In this document: positions 7,222 through 18,015 of the stretch, piece by piece
Layout of the letters: every line of letters starts with the position of its first letter
How positions within the stretch are numbered: the stretch's first letter is position 1
Assembly: GCA_963666945.2 (NCBI GenBank)
Contig: CAXXRT010000059.1
Coordinates: 1-40,635, forward strand
DNA length: 40,635 bases
Source of the DNA: G963666945 sp963666945
GTDB taxonomy: Bacteria; Bacteroidota; Bacteroidia; Bacteroidales; Marinifilaceae
Direction: 5' to 3'
Translations under genes and position numbers: made by a program
Notes under the pieces: generated by a model
Told to the model about the DNA's origin: nothing
Database searches by the model: none
Seen by the model: the letters and a program-made list of their open reading frames with translations, nothing else

Positions 7222-10200
7222 TTAATATCCGAATGCTACATAATAGCATGTAAAACTATTATCGTGAGCGTTATCCCTGTTAAACCAGAATCCTACGGAT
7301 GTTCCACTTTTGCCTCCCCAGGTTTCACCTAGTCGGCCACATCCGTAATCTGCTGAAGCATTAACTCCAACAACCGCACCACAACATACTGTTAGCCCAG
7401 GGACAGAAACAAACTGATTTCCATCCACGCTAGATGTGAACGAACCTTTTACAAACCGGATATTATTAATTGTCCCAGTTAACGCTAAATTACCTCCGAT
7501 TGAAAGATCGTCCTTAAACTTCACGTCTCCACCAATTTCCAGCACATTGGTAGCATTAATATCTGTCCTTACATACTTGGTTGCAGAATTGATAAATTGA
7601 AACCCGTCAGGGCTCAGCTCCGCAAAATTGAGAACTGAATTAATACTTACATATCCGTATGTTACTGAAAAATTCCCAACATTCAGATTATCTATTACAC
7701 CTGAATACCCCGCAATTGATGCGTGTATCTCAAGTACTAGTTCTAATTTATACGTTGATGTAGATTCCACTTCAAATAGTGCTTTTCTATCCCACATGCT
7801 ACGTGTGAATTCGTCGTAGGCTAGTTCGTTTGGCGCAGGGGGCAACAACGCCGAATAAGTAAAATAGTCAACACTTGTTACATATTCACCTGTTAATTTT
7901 CGTACGACAAATTTAGCGCTGAAGGTTGCTTCTGCTTCATTTCTGCAACTTAATTCAGCGTACATAGCTACATCACGTACATCAACTTCATACTTTTTGC
8001 CTGCTGTCAAAGTAAAACTACTTGACAAAACAAAAGTATAGGTACGGGTCTCATTTGCGGTCAAGGGGACTGCACCTGTACTCTTAGTTCCATATTGACT
8101 AGGAACTGGAGTAGAAGTTGAAGTAGATAGAGGAGTAAGTACGCCTTTCTTAATAGCCAGTGTTCTGTTCGTTCCTTGAAATTGAATTAACTCATTAAAT
8201 GAATCGAAAATCAATTTACCATTGACACTCGATAACTTGTCGCCTGTCAATAACCAGTTCCCCATGTTGCCAGTAGTTGCTTTTATGATTCCCTCGATTA
8301 CTGCGTTCTTCGCTGCCAGATTACCTAGCGCATCGACGTTGAAGTTTCCATTTCCTAGAGCGAATGTTGCTGCGGTAACGGCACCAAGGGCTGTAATGTG
8401 TAACGCATTAATTCTATCTGCTGTTATCGCGTTAGCGTGTAATTTATCTGCTGTTATTGCACCTGCAGCAATCTTATCTGCTGTTATACAAGTTGCTGCT
8501 AATTTGCTTGTTGTTATACTGCCAGCTGTTAATCTACTTGCATTTAATTCTCCTAGTATGTTTGCCATGTTAACCTGAAGGTTCTGGGCAATTACATTTG
8601 TTGTTTGTATAGTACTGTTTGTTATTGTAGTAGTCCAAGACGATACCCCCACTTCCTCGAATGTGCAATAATCAATATCCATAATAGAAGTTCCACCGCC
8701 AAAATTCAGCAATAGCAACGGACGAACGTATTTTGTTCCTGTCCTAAAATTATGTGAATTATCACCAACGCCTTGTATTATTCCCTCGTATTCGTGCCAT
8801 TGTGTGTCAGGTAATACTAGTGAACTGACACAAAAATATCTATGTGTCCCTGCTCCTCCTGTAAGGTTATTATAATTAGCGTCCAAAGTTGCTACCCCCG
8901 GCATACATTCTACCCATTGCAGCAACATTATTAGTTTTAACTCTTATACGCATCTTATAAGTTTTATTCACGTCTACAGGAACGGGCTTACGCGAATACA
9001 TATCTACCTGTCTAGCTGGAGTACTATAAACATTATTATTAGGATTAACGTTTCCTTTTGTAAGTTTTGGCAACAACAACCCCTCCCAACCTGTTCCCCA
9101 ATAATCCAAGCCATATTCAAATTGTGCATCGTGAACAACACCTGTTTGCCATTGCATCTTAACGTTTTCAGTGAAAGTAACGTTTCCATTTATGTCCCAA
9201 GATATATTACCTTTTGCCAGGTTACCAGAACCATCGTACATAAGTTTCCATCCATCTGTCCATATATTTTTATGATTATAATTACATCCTGCAATTTTGC
9301 AATAGTATTCAGTTGCCCCTACTTTATCTGTTTTAGCTGATAATGCAAAAAATTCTTGGCCTAAATGGTTCATCATTTGAATTCCCATAAATCCGGCTTT
9401 TAAAGTATTGGCATTAGATGCCAATTGCCCCATTACAATATGCCCTGCATTACTATCCTTATGCCAAGTAAGAGAATATCCTGCTAACTTTCTACAATGA
9501 TTATAGATGATACCGCTGGTATCTTCAAGAACATTTTCTGTACTTATTATAAGTCCAAAATCATTACTTGACGAACCTGTGCCTTTATTTAGATATTTAC
9601 TTGTAAAATTAAATCCTGTTATTTGGTTTGTGCTACCAAGCTGGAATATAGTATTACCACTCGTATCTTTACTTGCGATTCCATAAGCATCCCCACCAAG
9701 TCCATAAGTATTCAACTTACCAAGATGCAAGTAATTATGGTTATTATTTACAAAAGTAATATACTGCCTTTGTTCTCCGTTTTCTGTGCTTACTAAATCT
9801 ATGTAGTGTCCGTTATCTGCGATTATATCGTCCCCATCTGCAGGACGAGTTTCGTCGTTAAAGTCACTTAATGCAAAATATCTATTTTGGCTATCCACCC
9901 ATACTACCTTTGCCCTATAATATCTGTTAGAATTTCCACCATTATAGTATTGACAAATAACCCAATCATTTACAGCAAATTGATTTTCATTTTCAAGCGT
10001 TACAATCCACAATGTACTTGTATCATTTTCTCTGTGTACTTCTTTAATTTTACCACTTGCCTTACAAATCCTTAAGCCGCCATTTACTGCCCGTTTCTTT
10101 TCCGCAATCAAATCTACGCAAGTGAATGAGCCATTAACTCTTAAATGCTGCAATTCTCCGTATCCTGCTTGTGTTAGCTTAAATCCTGCATTTGTAGCAT

Positions 10201-13200
10201 AATTATCACTCTGTATATCTCCGTAAAATTTAGCTAATTTACTCTCTCCATAAAATGTTGCAATAGAGTTATTTTTTCCATTTCCTATAATTAAACTTTT
10301 ATAATTAGTAACAGAACCATCGCCATTTCTGTAATTTAGCCAAAAGCCTGTGGCATCTGTGTTTATTTCGTTGTTATTGTGAATTAAGATATTGCCAAAC
10401 TGCCCAATCGGTGCCTGAATTGTTCCATTGTGATGAGCCACAATAGTTTTACCTAAATTCAGATATAAAGAATGTGCCACACTTCCGTCCGCAGCTATGT
10501 TATATATCTTACCTTCATTAATAACAGTTCTTTTTGCTCCATCTTCATAGAAACATTGAGCAATAGACATATTAAAGTTTTCCCCGGCATCTCCGTTTCT
10601 TTTAGCGAAGTAAGATGCATTATGACCCTGTAACAACATGGAATTATCAGCCTCCATAGTACGAGGATTATAATATCTTCCATCATTCCCTTGTACACGT
10701 ATATATGTAGCACTTGCAGCATAATCTATTCCACCAGCAGCAACTGAAAAATCATAGTAACTTCCATAAGATGTTGAATAGATTTTCCCCATATTCTCAA
10801 ATGCCTCGTCCCAGTTAGCAAGGTGCAGATCACTAGTAAGTATCCCGCACCCCATAGCCTTCTTAGTCACCTCGTCGTACCACAAAAGCCCCCTTGCAGG
10901 GCTGTCCTCTCTTGTAAGTAGTGCTTGTAGTTCTCCACCCTGGTGACCAACACGCGCAACTCCATCATTACCCGCTCCTAATAACAGATTATCTGTACCA
11001 TTATATTTTGCTATATTGAAACCGGATAGCATGCCTGGGCCAATTGCTACAGTTACACCATCCCTCAGGTTGACAAATTCGTCCTTGACGAATACGTGCT
11101 CGGCATGAGTCTCGTAGTTAGAGCCATTCTGAAATATGTTTCCTGCAAGGTATATATCTCCGTTAATTGTCTGTTTGCCTAAAAAGGTGTTATCTCCTAC
11201 AAGCTTTGCCAACGAACTAAAATCAATATCGTCAGTAAAATATGATTTTAATGAAGCAAGATCAATCTGCTTACTTCCTGTAGAACCCTTAACATCTATT
11301 TCTAAAACATGAGAGCTTGTTAACTCTACAAATTGAGAATATTGCAAATCAATAATTCGCTTAGGAACACCTAGTCCATCTGGTGTGAACACTCTGTAAT
11401 CCTTACCATTTACACTTCTATGTTCGTCCGACGTACTTGAAGACGTACGAATAGACGTATCTGTCATTGTAAAAGGGAAAGTATTATATACAGGTAATTC
11501 CAGAAGGGTAACAGACATCTCATCTTCCAAAAGATCATACTCTCCCTCCTTAATATAGTAATATGTATTATTATAAGAATGATGAATAATAGAACCAAAG
11601 TGAATATTTTCCCCCTGGATTATACCAGTCAATACCTTATAAGGAATCCCAAACCTACTGGCCAGCGATCTCATTAATATTTTAATATAACTATCACCAG
11701 TTCCACTACCTACCTGCCATGAACTAGAGATTTCTCCTCCGGACAAAGTAATATTATTTGCATATTTCTTATCATTATTTGGATCAACAGGCCTATCTCC
11801 AAACGATAGAATAACATCGTCTCCATTCTTAGATGCTCTTGAATTCAGTAATCCTGTCAATTCAACCCCTCCAAAATCTGGAATTGTTCTTAAAACAACC
11901 TCTCGATAATACATTCCAGTATAATTATTGTCAGGAAGATGCTGATTATTGTCCCCATATAATTCAATTGTTAATTGACCAGAAACTGGAAACCCATCTG
12001 CCTTCAACTCATATTCAAGCCAGTTTTTCCATGCTGTAGTCCCTTGACGAACACTAATCCCTTCCAGATATACACTTCCTGCATTCTGTTGCCAACCCTT
12101 AGGAGTCAGATACCATACCATATCACCAGAAACAATAAATATATTGACCTTTACTTTATATTCATAAGGAAGAATCCCCTCGCGACTACTTACATTATAT
12201 TTAAATTGCAACAATATAGCCTCATTAGTTCGCTCTACATAGATAGACTGTATAGCGTGATCATCTGTTTTACCTCTTTTAATTTGCAAAAAACATTGAT
12301 CAGAAGGTTCACGAACGCTTATCCAATCTTTGTTATCAACAGAATACGTCCACCCTGTATTACCATTTTCGAAACGATAATTTTGTAAGAATGAAGGATA
12401 AAACTTATAATCTTTCTTAACAGTTAAATCTTTAACTGCACTCTGTATATCTAATTCAAGATTATTAATAGGATAACAATCATCACCTACTTGACCCATT
12501 TCACTGACAACAACATTCTCAGTCTTAATTTTAGTTAGATCCTGATCGTAATATTCATAAGGCTTATTCATGTCCGTAAACCGGCCAACAAACCAATTTC
12601 CATTAATTTGAGTAATACATGCATCAATATCTGATAGAATATTATCTAGTACTTCATAGCAAGATTTGCCTTCATAAATAAAAACATCAATATTTGCCTG
12701 CAGCAACCCTGTCACAGTTCTAGACATTCGTGTCTCCCAAAGATCAGACGCAATAATGAATCCAAAATCCAAATCTAATTTATCGACACAATGCTTAATA
12801 ATAGCTAAAAAACTATGCTTACCGATAAGGTCGAAGTCTATATTTTTCAATATACCTAATCCATCAGATGCAGTAACAATAACATCATAAGGCGGCGCAA
12901 TATAAGGCTCTTGGTATTGTTCTGGAAGTACATACCCCGACCATATAACCTGACCATTCTTTTTAAGACTAACCTTATGTTTTCTATTATCCGCAGAGTA
13001 AAAACCAATAAGTTCAAAATCTTCATCACTTTGTATCGCCATTTCAAGCGAGGTTCCCATAATATAACCATTATCAGAACTATCTTTTCTCAAGACAGGA
13101 GAAGCACCAAGGCTTTTTTTCATAACCTCCCCAATATAACCTTCCAGTAAAATATCTATATCATAAGAATGATTATACTTCTCTGATAAAAAAACCTAAC

Positions 13201-13223
13201 CTATATTTTGTCCCGTACGCCAT
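7222..13223 (-). CDS. Giant tail tip/fibre protein (1999 aa after correcting two 1-nt insertions)
   Basis: Host-recognition protein at the tail end. The raw sequence shows a 1415-aa and a 568-aa reading frame plus an orphan start; they join into one 1999-aa protein if one base is removed from the A7 run 13188-13194 and one from the C5 run 8895-8899. The total length then fits exactly (6002 = 6000 + 2). The N-terminus MAYGTKYRLGF starts 4 nt after the tape-measure stop. Residues up to about 600 resemble the tail-tip hub of Bacteroidota siphophages (GTSLEMAIQSDEDFE, VIVTASDGLGILKNI). The middle is a long beta-rich fibre with lectin-like stretches (YRFENGNTGWTYSV); about 1561-1611 are decapeptide repeats; the end is a compact aromatic and glycine-rich knob. 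Receptor binding is inferred. Confidence 0.8.
8388..8540 (-). repeat. Five decapeptide repeats (30-bp units) in the fibre shaft
   Basis: The fibre gene encodes five tandem ten-residue units of the type x-K/R-[LI]-x-A-x-x-ITA-D, for example DKIAAGAITA and DKLHANAITA. At DNA level the units share TATCTGCTGTTAT. Such LTADKI-type repeats are known in phage tail proteins as trimeric stalk or hinge segments. The strict 30-bp unit makes copy-number change between relatives plausible. Confidence 0.7.
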
Positions 13224-13226
13224 ATA

Positions 13227-14972
13227 TTAAGTCATTATATTTTTTCTACTTTCTTCTTTTTTGAGTGCAGCAGAAAGAGTACTATTCTTTAACTTTAATT
13301 CACCACTCACCTCAACATTAACAGTCTGAACCTGTCGTGACGTATTTGCTGTATTTGTCCTGGCATCTATACTTTGCGATCTTGAATATGTATTATTTGA
13401 AAAAGTTCCTCCTGAGCCACCATCCGCAATTTTAGAAAGAGATCCCTTAATAAATGTCCCTAACCCTACTAATGCGACACCTGCAGCAATTGCAACAACA
13501 GGATTTAAAGTCTTCAATGCCTCCTTTATAGCCTGTATTCCTATTCCTGTTGCAATTGCAATTTTTCCAACCTGAATACATACATCACCCAACGTTCCCA
13601 GTACTAATGAACCAAAATCCTGTAATCCGGCTGCACCAACTGCGAGATTTCCAACAAATTCACCAAATCCAACTGCAGCATTTTCAAGATTAGAATTTAT
13701 TGCATCAGCAAAATTTATCGTTGCATTTTTTAATTTTCCAAGATCTGTCTGAATGACTTTTGCCTTAGTAGAAATCTTATCAGGAAGATTTAATTTAATA
13801 TCTAATGAAAGTGGCTTGATTACAGACTTATTTCTTTCAGCAACAAGTTTCTTATGAGTAGCGATATTTGCCTCAATCTCATTTGTAAGGGTATTATATT
13901 CTGTCTGTAATCGCTTTTGAGTTTTTAATGATCGACTTTCCAACTCATGCAATTTTGCTTTCTCCTGAGCAAGTTCTCGATCATCCTCAATCATATTCTC
14001 ACCAAGCGCCTGCTGTGCTGCCAATATTCTGACTTTCTCTTGTTGTAATCTCAATTCATCAGCAAGAATTGACTTCTCAATTTCAGCAGCCTTATTTATC
14101 GCCGCTCTTCTTTCCTCTGCCGACTTGGTCTCATCTTTTGCTAACAAACGCATAGCATCAATCTCTTTTCGCCTTTTGGCCATACTTTCAATGAGGTTGA
14201 CTTCCTGTCTCTCTAGTTTATTCTGTTCATCCTTAAGCTTTATTGCTGCAGCAGTCTCTTTTTTTATTTCATCAGCAACACCCCTAATTGAATCTGCAGC
14301 TTTTTTTTGCTGCTCAGGATCTAATCCAGTACCAACTTGGATCAAAGCCTGACCTGCATCTGCAGCAGCTTTTTTTAATCCATCCCAATCGCCTGCAAAT
14401 AGAGCCTTAATAGCACTTCCAGTGTTTTGAAACAAAGAAATTATTCCGGTAAATCTGTTTACAATATTCTTTTTAAGGGATTCCCATAATCCAACAATTG
14501 CCTCCTTAGGATGAGTAAAGGCCCATACCATCTTTTCCCCCAATGCAGAAACTCTATCTACAATAACACCAAAAACTGCCTTAACGCCTGCCATCACCTT
14601 TGATAGTTGATTAGCACCGCGCTGAGTTTTAGTAAAATATGAAACCAAAGACCCCAGAGCCACAACAATAGCACCAATACCTGTAGCAATAAGAGCCATC
14701 TTCAATATCTTCAATGCAGAAGCAAAACCAGTAGAACCTGCAGCAGCTCCCTTAAACCCCCCGGCAAGCATACCTGTTGAAGTTGTTACAGTATTAATCT
14801 GAGAAGTTACCGCCCCAATATTTACACCAAACACCTGGGCAAACTTTGACATACTACCAGAAGCCTGCCCGGTAAAGTTCTGAACAGCCTTTTTCCCTTC
14901 GTCAGTCCCCTTCTTAAGACCTCGACTATCTGCACCAAACCGAACCTTTAAATTAGTTACAACATCACTCAT
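13227..14972 (-). CDS. Tail tape measure protein
   Basis: Protein of 581 residues that sets tail length and passes DNA at injection. It shows a Gly/Ala-rich N-terminal region, hydrophobic stretches at about 91-113 (ILKMALIATGIGAIVVALGS) and in the C-terminal third (VAIAAGVALVGLGTFI), and a long charged coiled coil at about 235-390. Length is modest, implying a short tail, roughly 85-90 nm if the usual 0.15 nm per residue holds. It overlaps the T chaperone stop by 4 bp (ATGA) and is followed by the tail-tip gene after 3 nt. Confidence 0.9.
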   Translation of the reverse strand: MSDVVTNLKVRFGADSRGLKKGTDEGKKAVQNFTGQASGSMSKFAQVFGVNIGAVTSQINTVTTSTGMLAGGFKGAAAGSTGFASALKILKMALIATGIGAIVVALGSLVSYFTKTQRGANQLSKVMAGVKAVFGVIVDRVSALGEKMVWAFTHPKEAIVGLWESLKKNIVNRFTGIISLFQNTGSAIKALFAGDWDGLKKAAADAGQALIQVGTGLDPEQQKKAADSIRGVADEIKKETAAAIKLKDEQNKLERQEVNLIESMAKRRKEIDAMRLLAKDETKSAEERRAAINKAAEIEKSILADELRLQQEKVRILAAQQALGENMIEDDRELAQEKAKLHELESRSLKTQKRLQTEYNTLTNEIEANIATHKKLVAERNKSVIKPLSLDIKLNLPDKISTKAKVIQTDLGKLKNATINFADAINSNLENAAVGFGEFVGNLAVGAAGLQDFGSLVLGTLGDVCIQVGKIAIATGIGIQAIKEALKTLNPVVAIAAGVALVGLGTFIKGSLSKIADGGSGGTFSNNTYSRSQSIDARTNTANTSRQVQTVNVEVSGELKLKNSTLSAALKKEESRKNIMT

Positions 14973-15310
14973 AATAATTTACTTAATGCTTTTGCCCCTT
15001 GAACTGCTTTCTCTTCATCAACAACCTCCCCCTCTTTTTCTTCTTTCTCTTCCCAAGAAAATACCCATAGTTCCTTAGGATCTTTTATCTTATCCTTTTT
15101 TGCAAGCTGAACATTTACTAATTCAATTGTTTGCATCCTAACCAATTCAGCTTCTCTCTTCTTATCCGCTTCTTTAACATTAGAAAATGCCTGGAGCTTT
15201 AGGAAGAATTCTTTCAACCGCATTTCCCAAAACTCTTTTGAACTCATTCCTAAAACCCCTAGGGCAATTCCCAAAAAATAATCTATGCTTACTGGATCGG
15301 AATCTACTTT
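14969..15310 (-). CDS. Tail assembly chaperone T part, made by -1 frameshift
   Basis: This frame has no convincing start of its own; the first codon usable as a start is a TTG at 15274. It is open from an A9 slippery run at 15316-15308. A -1 slip there extends the upstream 105-aa protein to a 217-aa fusion (104 + 113 residues) reading AKKKVDSDPVSIDYFLGIAL across the joint. The lambda G/GT pair works the same way: the fused T domain recruits tail tube subunits to the tape measure. The motif GIALGVLGMSSKEFWEMRLKEF is typical of Bacteroidota tail chaperones. The order tube, G, T, tape measure supports it. Length and continuity argue strongly for programmed frameshifting. Confidence 0.8.
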   Translation of the reverse strand, partial: KVDSDPVSIDYFLGIALGVLGMSSKEFWEMRLKEFFLKLQAFSNVKEADKKREAELVRMQTIELVNVQLAKKDKIKDPKELWVFSWEEKEEKEGEVVDEEKAVQGAKALSKLL

Positions 15311-15621
15311 TTTTTTGCATCCTTATCAGATTCAATCATTGATTGTTCCTGATATATCCGGACAAACTCACCAACATGATAAGGCCTTAAGATTCCTCCA
15401 AGATCCTGCTCTGTCATTGTGAACTCCCTGCCATCAAGTCTCTCTCCCTCCTTAATACAACAATGCATCATGGTCGTTAAATCTCCTGGGGTAAGCTCCC
15501 CAAGATTATCCAACGAGGAAAGTTCCGTAACACCTTTGCGATCACAATAATCAAGTGTCGCATTCCAGTTAGCTTCCACACGAAGCTTTATTTCTCCAAT
15601 TGTCAAATACGATTTTCTCAT
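15304..15621 (-). CDS. Tail assembly chaperone G
   Basis: Protein of 105 residues ending in DAKKK at the A9 run, right after the tail tube gene. MRKSYLTIGEIKLRVEANW begins a small helical domain with EFTMTEQDLGGILRPYHVGEFVR. By position and by the slippery end it matches the lambda gpG role, coating the tape measure during tail assembly. Its stop TAG is immediately after the slippery run. The gene shares its start base with the tail tube stop. Confidence 0.8.
   Translation of the reverse strand: MRKSYLTIGEIKLRVEANWNATLDYCDRKGVTELSSLDNLGELTPGDLTTMMHCCIKEGERLDGREFTMTEQDLGGILRPYHVGEFVRIYQEQSMIESDKDAKKK
15308..15316 (-). other. Programmed -1 frameshift slippery run (A9)
   Basis: On the minus strand GC-A9-GTAG: the zero frame reads GCA AAA AAA AAG TAG and stops; a -1 slip reads GCA AAA AAA AAA GTA and continues into the T frame. 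A-AAA-AAA is a classical heptamer for tail chaperone frameshifting. A downstream pseudoknot was not worked out. Confidence 0.75.
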
Positions 15622-16061
15622 TATACTACAGGTATTACTTCAGGTGTCAACTTAGTTACTGCACTACAACTAACTGAGTAAGTTGCCTCATTTTCAGAAT
15701 CGGTTTTTTCGCTGTATTTAGTGATCAACATTTTACCCTTGTAAACTGTTTTTCCTGGCTCTGTTTCTCCATAGACAAAATCTATAGGTTCACCTAGCAA
15801 AACAAGTGCAATCAAATCAACCCTATCTAATTTCTTAGACTTATCTGCTTCATCGTTGATCTCCACAATCCCATCAATACTAAAATCAGTATCATGACCA
15901 ACCACGGATTTATTAGTCTGACCTAGATCCTCTTTAGTAATAGAATCCTTTATCTTAGGAGTAATATCAAAGCTGTTTGATGTTGTGCCTCCAAATAATT
16001 TCTCAACACCTTCTATAGCAGCCCTAAAAACAATATTATATCCTAATATTCTCTTAGCCAT
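15621..16061 (-). CDS. Major tail tube protein
   Basis: Protein of 146 residues, beta-rich, of the phage tail tube family that stacks as hexamers around the tape measure. Features: MAKRILGYNIVFRAA, an acidic lysine-rich loop (TPKIKDSITKEDLGQT), and strands such as DFSIDGIVEIN and TVYKGKMLITKYSE. It follows the tail completion genes and precedes the G/T chaperones, the invariant siphophage order. Confidence 0.75.
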   Translation of the reverse strand: MAKRILGYNIVFRAAIEGVEKLFGGTTSNSFDITPKIKDSITKEDLGQTNKSVVGHDTDFSIDGIVEINDEADKSKKLDRVDLIALVLLGEPIDFVYGETEPGKTVYKGKMLITKYSEKTDSENEATYSVSCSAVTKLTPEVIPVV

Positions 16062-16063
16062 AA

Positions 16064-16414
16064 TTATACATTTTGAATTATTACAAAATCAATTTCCACT
16101 TTAAAAGCCCTGGCTTCGGGTAGGTAATCCTGCTCCTCTCCTTCAAGACTAACAGAACGTATTTTCTCGACCCCTTTCAAAGCCTCAATATTCTGTTTTA
16201 CTGCCTCTGCAAGTACTTCCATATTGTCAAGATCATTATCAACAACAATAAAATGAGTCTCATTCTCGTAGGCATAAATCCCCTCCTTGGTTCGCTTAGG
16301 CTTCTTTTTATAACCATATATTACAAACGGCATTTGGGCAGTCTCCGGAGCAATCATCGGATATGCCGGGACCACACCACTAAGAGCGTTGTGTATTATT
16401 TCATTTAACTGCAT
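16064..16414 (-). CDS. Tail terminator / DUF3168-like tail completion protein
   Basis: Protein of 116 residues. The pattern N-terminal helix (LNEIIHNALSG), proline-rich turn with PETAQMPFVIYG, and beta strands ending FKVEIDFVIIQNV corresponds to DUF3168 and tail terminator proteins that cap the tube at the neck. It lies between the HK97 gp10-like gene (14-bp overlap) and the tail tube gene (2-nt gap). Confidence 0.7.
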   Translation of the reverse strand: MQLNEIIHNALSGVVPAYPMIAPETAQMPFVIYGYKKKPKRTKEGIYAYENETHFIVVDNDLDNMEVLAEAVKQNIEALKGVEKIRSVSLEGEEQDYLPEARAFKVEIDFVIIQNV

Positions 16415-16892
16415 TTTTCTTTAAGAATTTTAGTGCAATACCTTCCATATCCTTATCCATAATAGATTCACTTTGCTTCTGAGTTCCCTCCCACGCTCTC
16501 TCAATAAAGAACTTAGGTGCATTACCACCCTTTCTTTCACTTGTCTTTGAGTTCCTGGCATTCTTAAAAGTATGTCCCGGAGCTCTGTTTGAAAGCGTAC
16601 CGTAGTTCTGCCAGTAAGCCTTGAAATAAGCCCATCTACCCTCGTTGTTCTTAGCATGCCATCCCACCTTAATTGAAGGACAGCCCTTTATTTTACTGTA
16701 AGCTTTAACAGAAACCTTATTCGCCATGGCTCCCTCAGATCGAGGAGCCAAAGAACGAATTGACTTAACAAGAGGACGGGCAGCCTTACGCATAGTACTG
16801 ATAACAATCTTATCAGAATACTTTGCCGGAAGCTTCTCAAAAACTTCCTGTAAAACATTAGCCCCATCTATGTCAAATTCCTGTACAGCCAT
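16401..16892 (-). CDS. HK97 gp10-like neck/tail completion protein
   Basis: Protein of 163 residues of the HK97-gp10 family: it has LQEVFEKLPAKYSDKIVISTMRKAARPLVKSIRSLAP in the first third, a GHTFKNARNS element, and a Phe/Lys-rich end. These proteins join head and tail. It starts at the stop of the head-closure gene (1-bp overlap) and overlaps the terminator gene by 14 bp. Confidence 0.8.
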   Translation of the reverse strand: MAVQEFDIDGANVLQEVFEKLPAKYSDKIVISTMRKAARPLVKSIRSLAPRSEGAMANKVSVKAYSKIKGCPSIKVGWHAKNNEGRWAYFKAYWQNYGTLSNRAPGHTFKNARNSKTSERKGGNAPKFFIERAWEGTQKQSESIMDKDMEGIALKFLKKNAVK

Positions 16893-17215
16893 TAGTCAAA
16901 TACTTTTATAGCTTCAATTTTCATGAAGGTATTTCTTTGAACACGATCAAAACTTACTATCTCATAAGTCTCATTCTCGAAAGTGAACCTATATTTATTA
17001 TTCACAGAAGGAAGATTATAAGTCTCAACAACCAAAACAGACACAAACTCGAGTCTGTCCGAAACCTCTTTCTCGGTAGTAGATTTCACCTCTACCTTAG
17101 CAAAGACTTTCTTATCCTGGACAAAGTTTTCTTTAACCTGCCCCGACTTCCCCGTAGTCGAGACAGGTCTTAGAAACACAATAACCCTATCAAATGAACT
17201 TATATCTACTCCCAT
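16892..17215 (-). CDS. Head-tail adaptor / head closure protein
   Basis: Protein of 107 residues similar in plan to SPP1 gp16/HK97 gp7 stoppers: MGVDISSFDRVIVFLRPV begins a beta barrel, a TEKEVSDRLEF strand follows, then YRFTFENETYEIVSFDRVQRNTFMKIEAI. It occupies the connector slot between adaptor (10-bp overlap) and gp10-like gene. Confidence 0.7.
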   Translation of the reverse strand: MGVDISSFDRVIVFLRPVSTTGKSGQVKENFVQDKKVFAKVEVKSTTEKEVSDRLEFVSVLVVETYNLPSVNNKYRFTFENETYEIVSFDRVQRNTFMKIEAIKVFD

Positions 17216-17703
17216 CGCCTATATGGTCTTAATAAAGATTTAGATGTAGTTGGAAGTTTCTCAACTGCATCAGTAGGATTAGAAAACAACCGCCCGGTAG
17301 TCAATAATATAGCTGCCTTTACATCCTCAGGAACCGCCTCATAACCTGTGTCAAAAGTTATCTTAACAGAATCACCAATTAAATTATCTGGGATTATTAC
17401 TCTATTATTTTCAACGATAACATCATTAGTAATCTCTGTCTCAATCTCTCCAACAACAAGCACAACCTTACTAATCATCTTCACAGGCGTCTTATCAATT
17501 ACCACAATAAGCGCAAACTCAGCAGTCAACAAATACTGTCTACTAATGAATTGAAGTCCTGTATAGTTCTCGGCCGATAAAGTGGCAGCCTTAGAAAGCA
17601 AAGCAATATTGGAATCAAATTCCTCATGCATTATTCTTAAATGCTGTTTTGCTTCCTCCAGGGAAACAGGTAGTTCCGGGTATGCCTGTAAAAGCTTGTA
17701 CAT
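17206..17703 (-). CDS. Head-tail connector (gp6-like adaptor)
   Basis: Protein of 165 residues. The start PVSLEEAKQHLRIMHEEFDSNIALLSKAA is the hallmark of the phage gp6-like connector family, in which an N-terminal helix pair packs on the portal. Helical end YEAVPEDVKAAILLTTGRLF is also typical. Directly after the capsid-adjacent gene 17705-18013. Confidence 0.85.
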   Translation of the reverse strand: MYKLLQAYPELPVSLEEAKQHLRIMHEEFDSNIALLSKAATLSAENYTGLQFISRQYLLTAEFALIVVIDKTPVKMISKVVLVVGEIETEITNDVIVENNRVIIPDNLIGDSVKITFDTGYEAVPEDVKAAILLTTGRLFSNPTDAVEKLPTTSKSLLRPYRRWE

Positions 17704-17704
17704 A

Positions 17705-18013
17705 TTACTTATGTTCTTCTATATAATCAACTATCTTCTTTGCAATTGTCCCACCTATTCCAGTAATGTCCGTTAATGCTTCTTTAGCTTCAATTATTTG
17801 CTCTATAGTTTCTAAGCCATTTTCAAACAACAGATCTCTGGATGGTAAATCCTCAGGTAATGGATTCTCATCACCCTCTGTAGCAGGAGCCATAATTGCA
17901 TAACCTCCGTCAATTAACTCCTTGGCAGCCTCGGCAGGAAGTTCTGCAACTTCCCCACCGTGGTATGCCCAACCTTTCTTGGGTTTCTTTATCTTAACTG
18001 TGACTAACCCCAT
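17705..18013 (-). CDS. Capsid-adjacent protein with C-terminal helix-hairpin-helix
   Basis: Protein of 102 residues, not assigned to a named family with certainty. N-terminal part (VTVKIKKPKKGWAYHGGEVAELPAEAAKELIDGGYAI) resembles the small strand-rich modules found after HK97 capsids; the C-terminal part, LTDITGIGGTIAKKIVDYIEE, is a helix-hairpin-helix motif that commonly contacts DNA. It lies 2 nt after the capsid stop, so it may be a head decoration or a connector accessory. Confidence 0.6.
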   Translation of the reverse strand: MGLVTVKIKKPKKGWAYHGGEVAELPAEAAKELIDGGYAIMAPATEGDENPLPEDLPSRDLLFENGLETIEQIIEAKEALTDITGIGGTIAKKIVDYIEEHK

Positions 18014-18015
18014 AA

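Noticed and set aside
8388..8540. CRISPR-like array from the 30-bp repeats
   Set aside because: Units are contiguous coding repeats without spacers and read as ten-residue peptide repeats.
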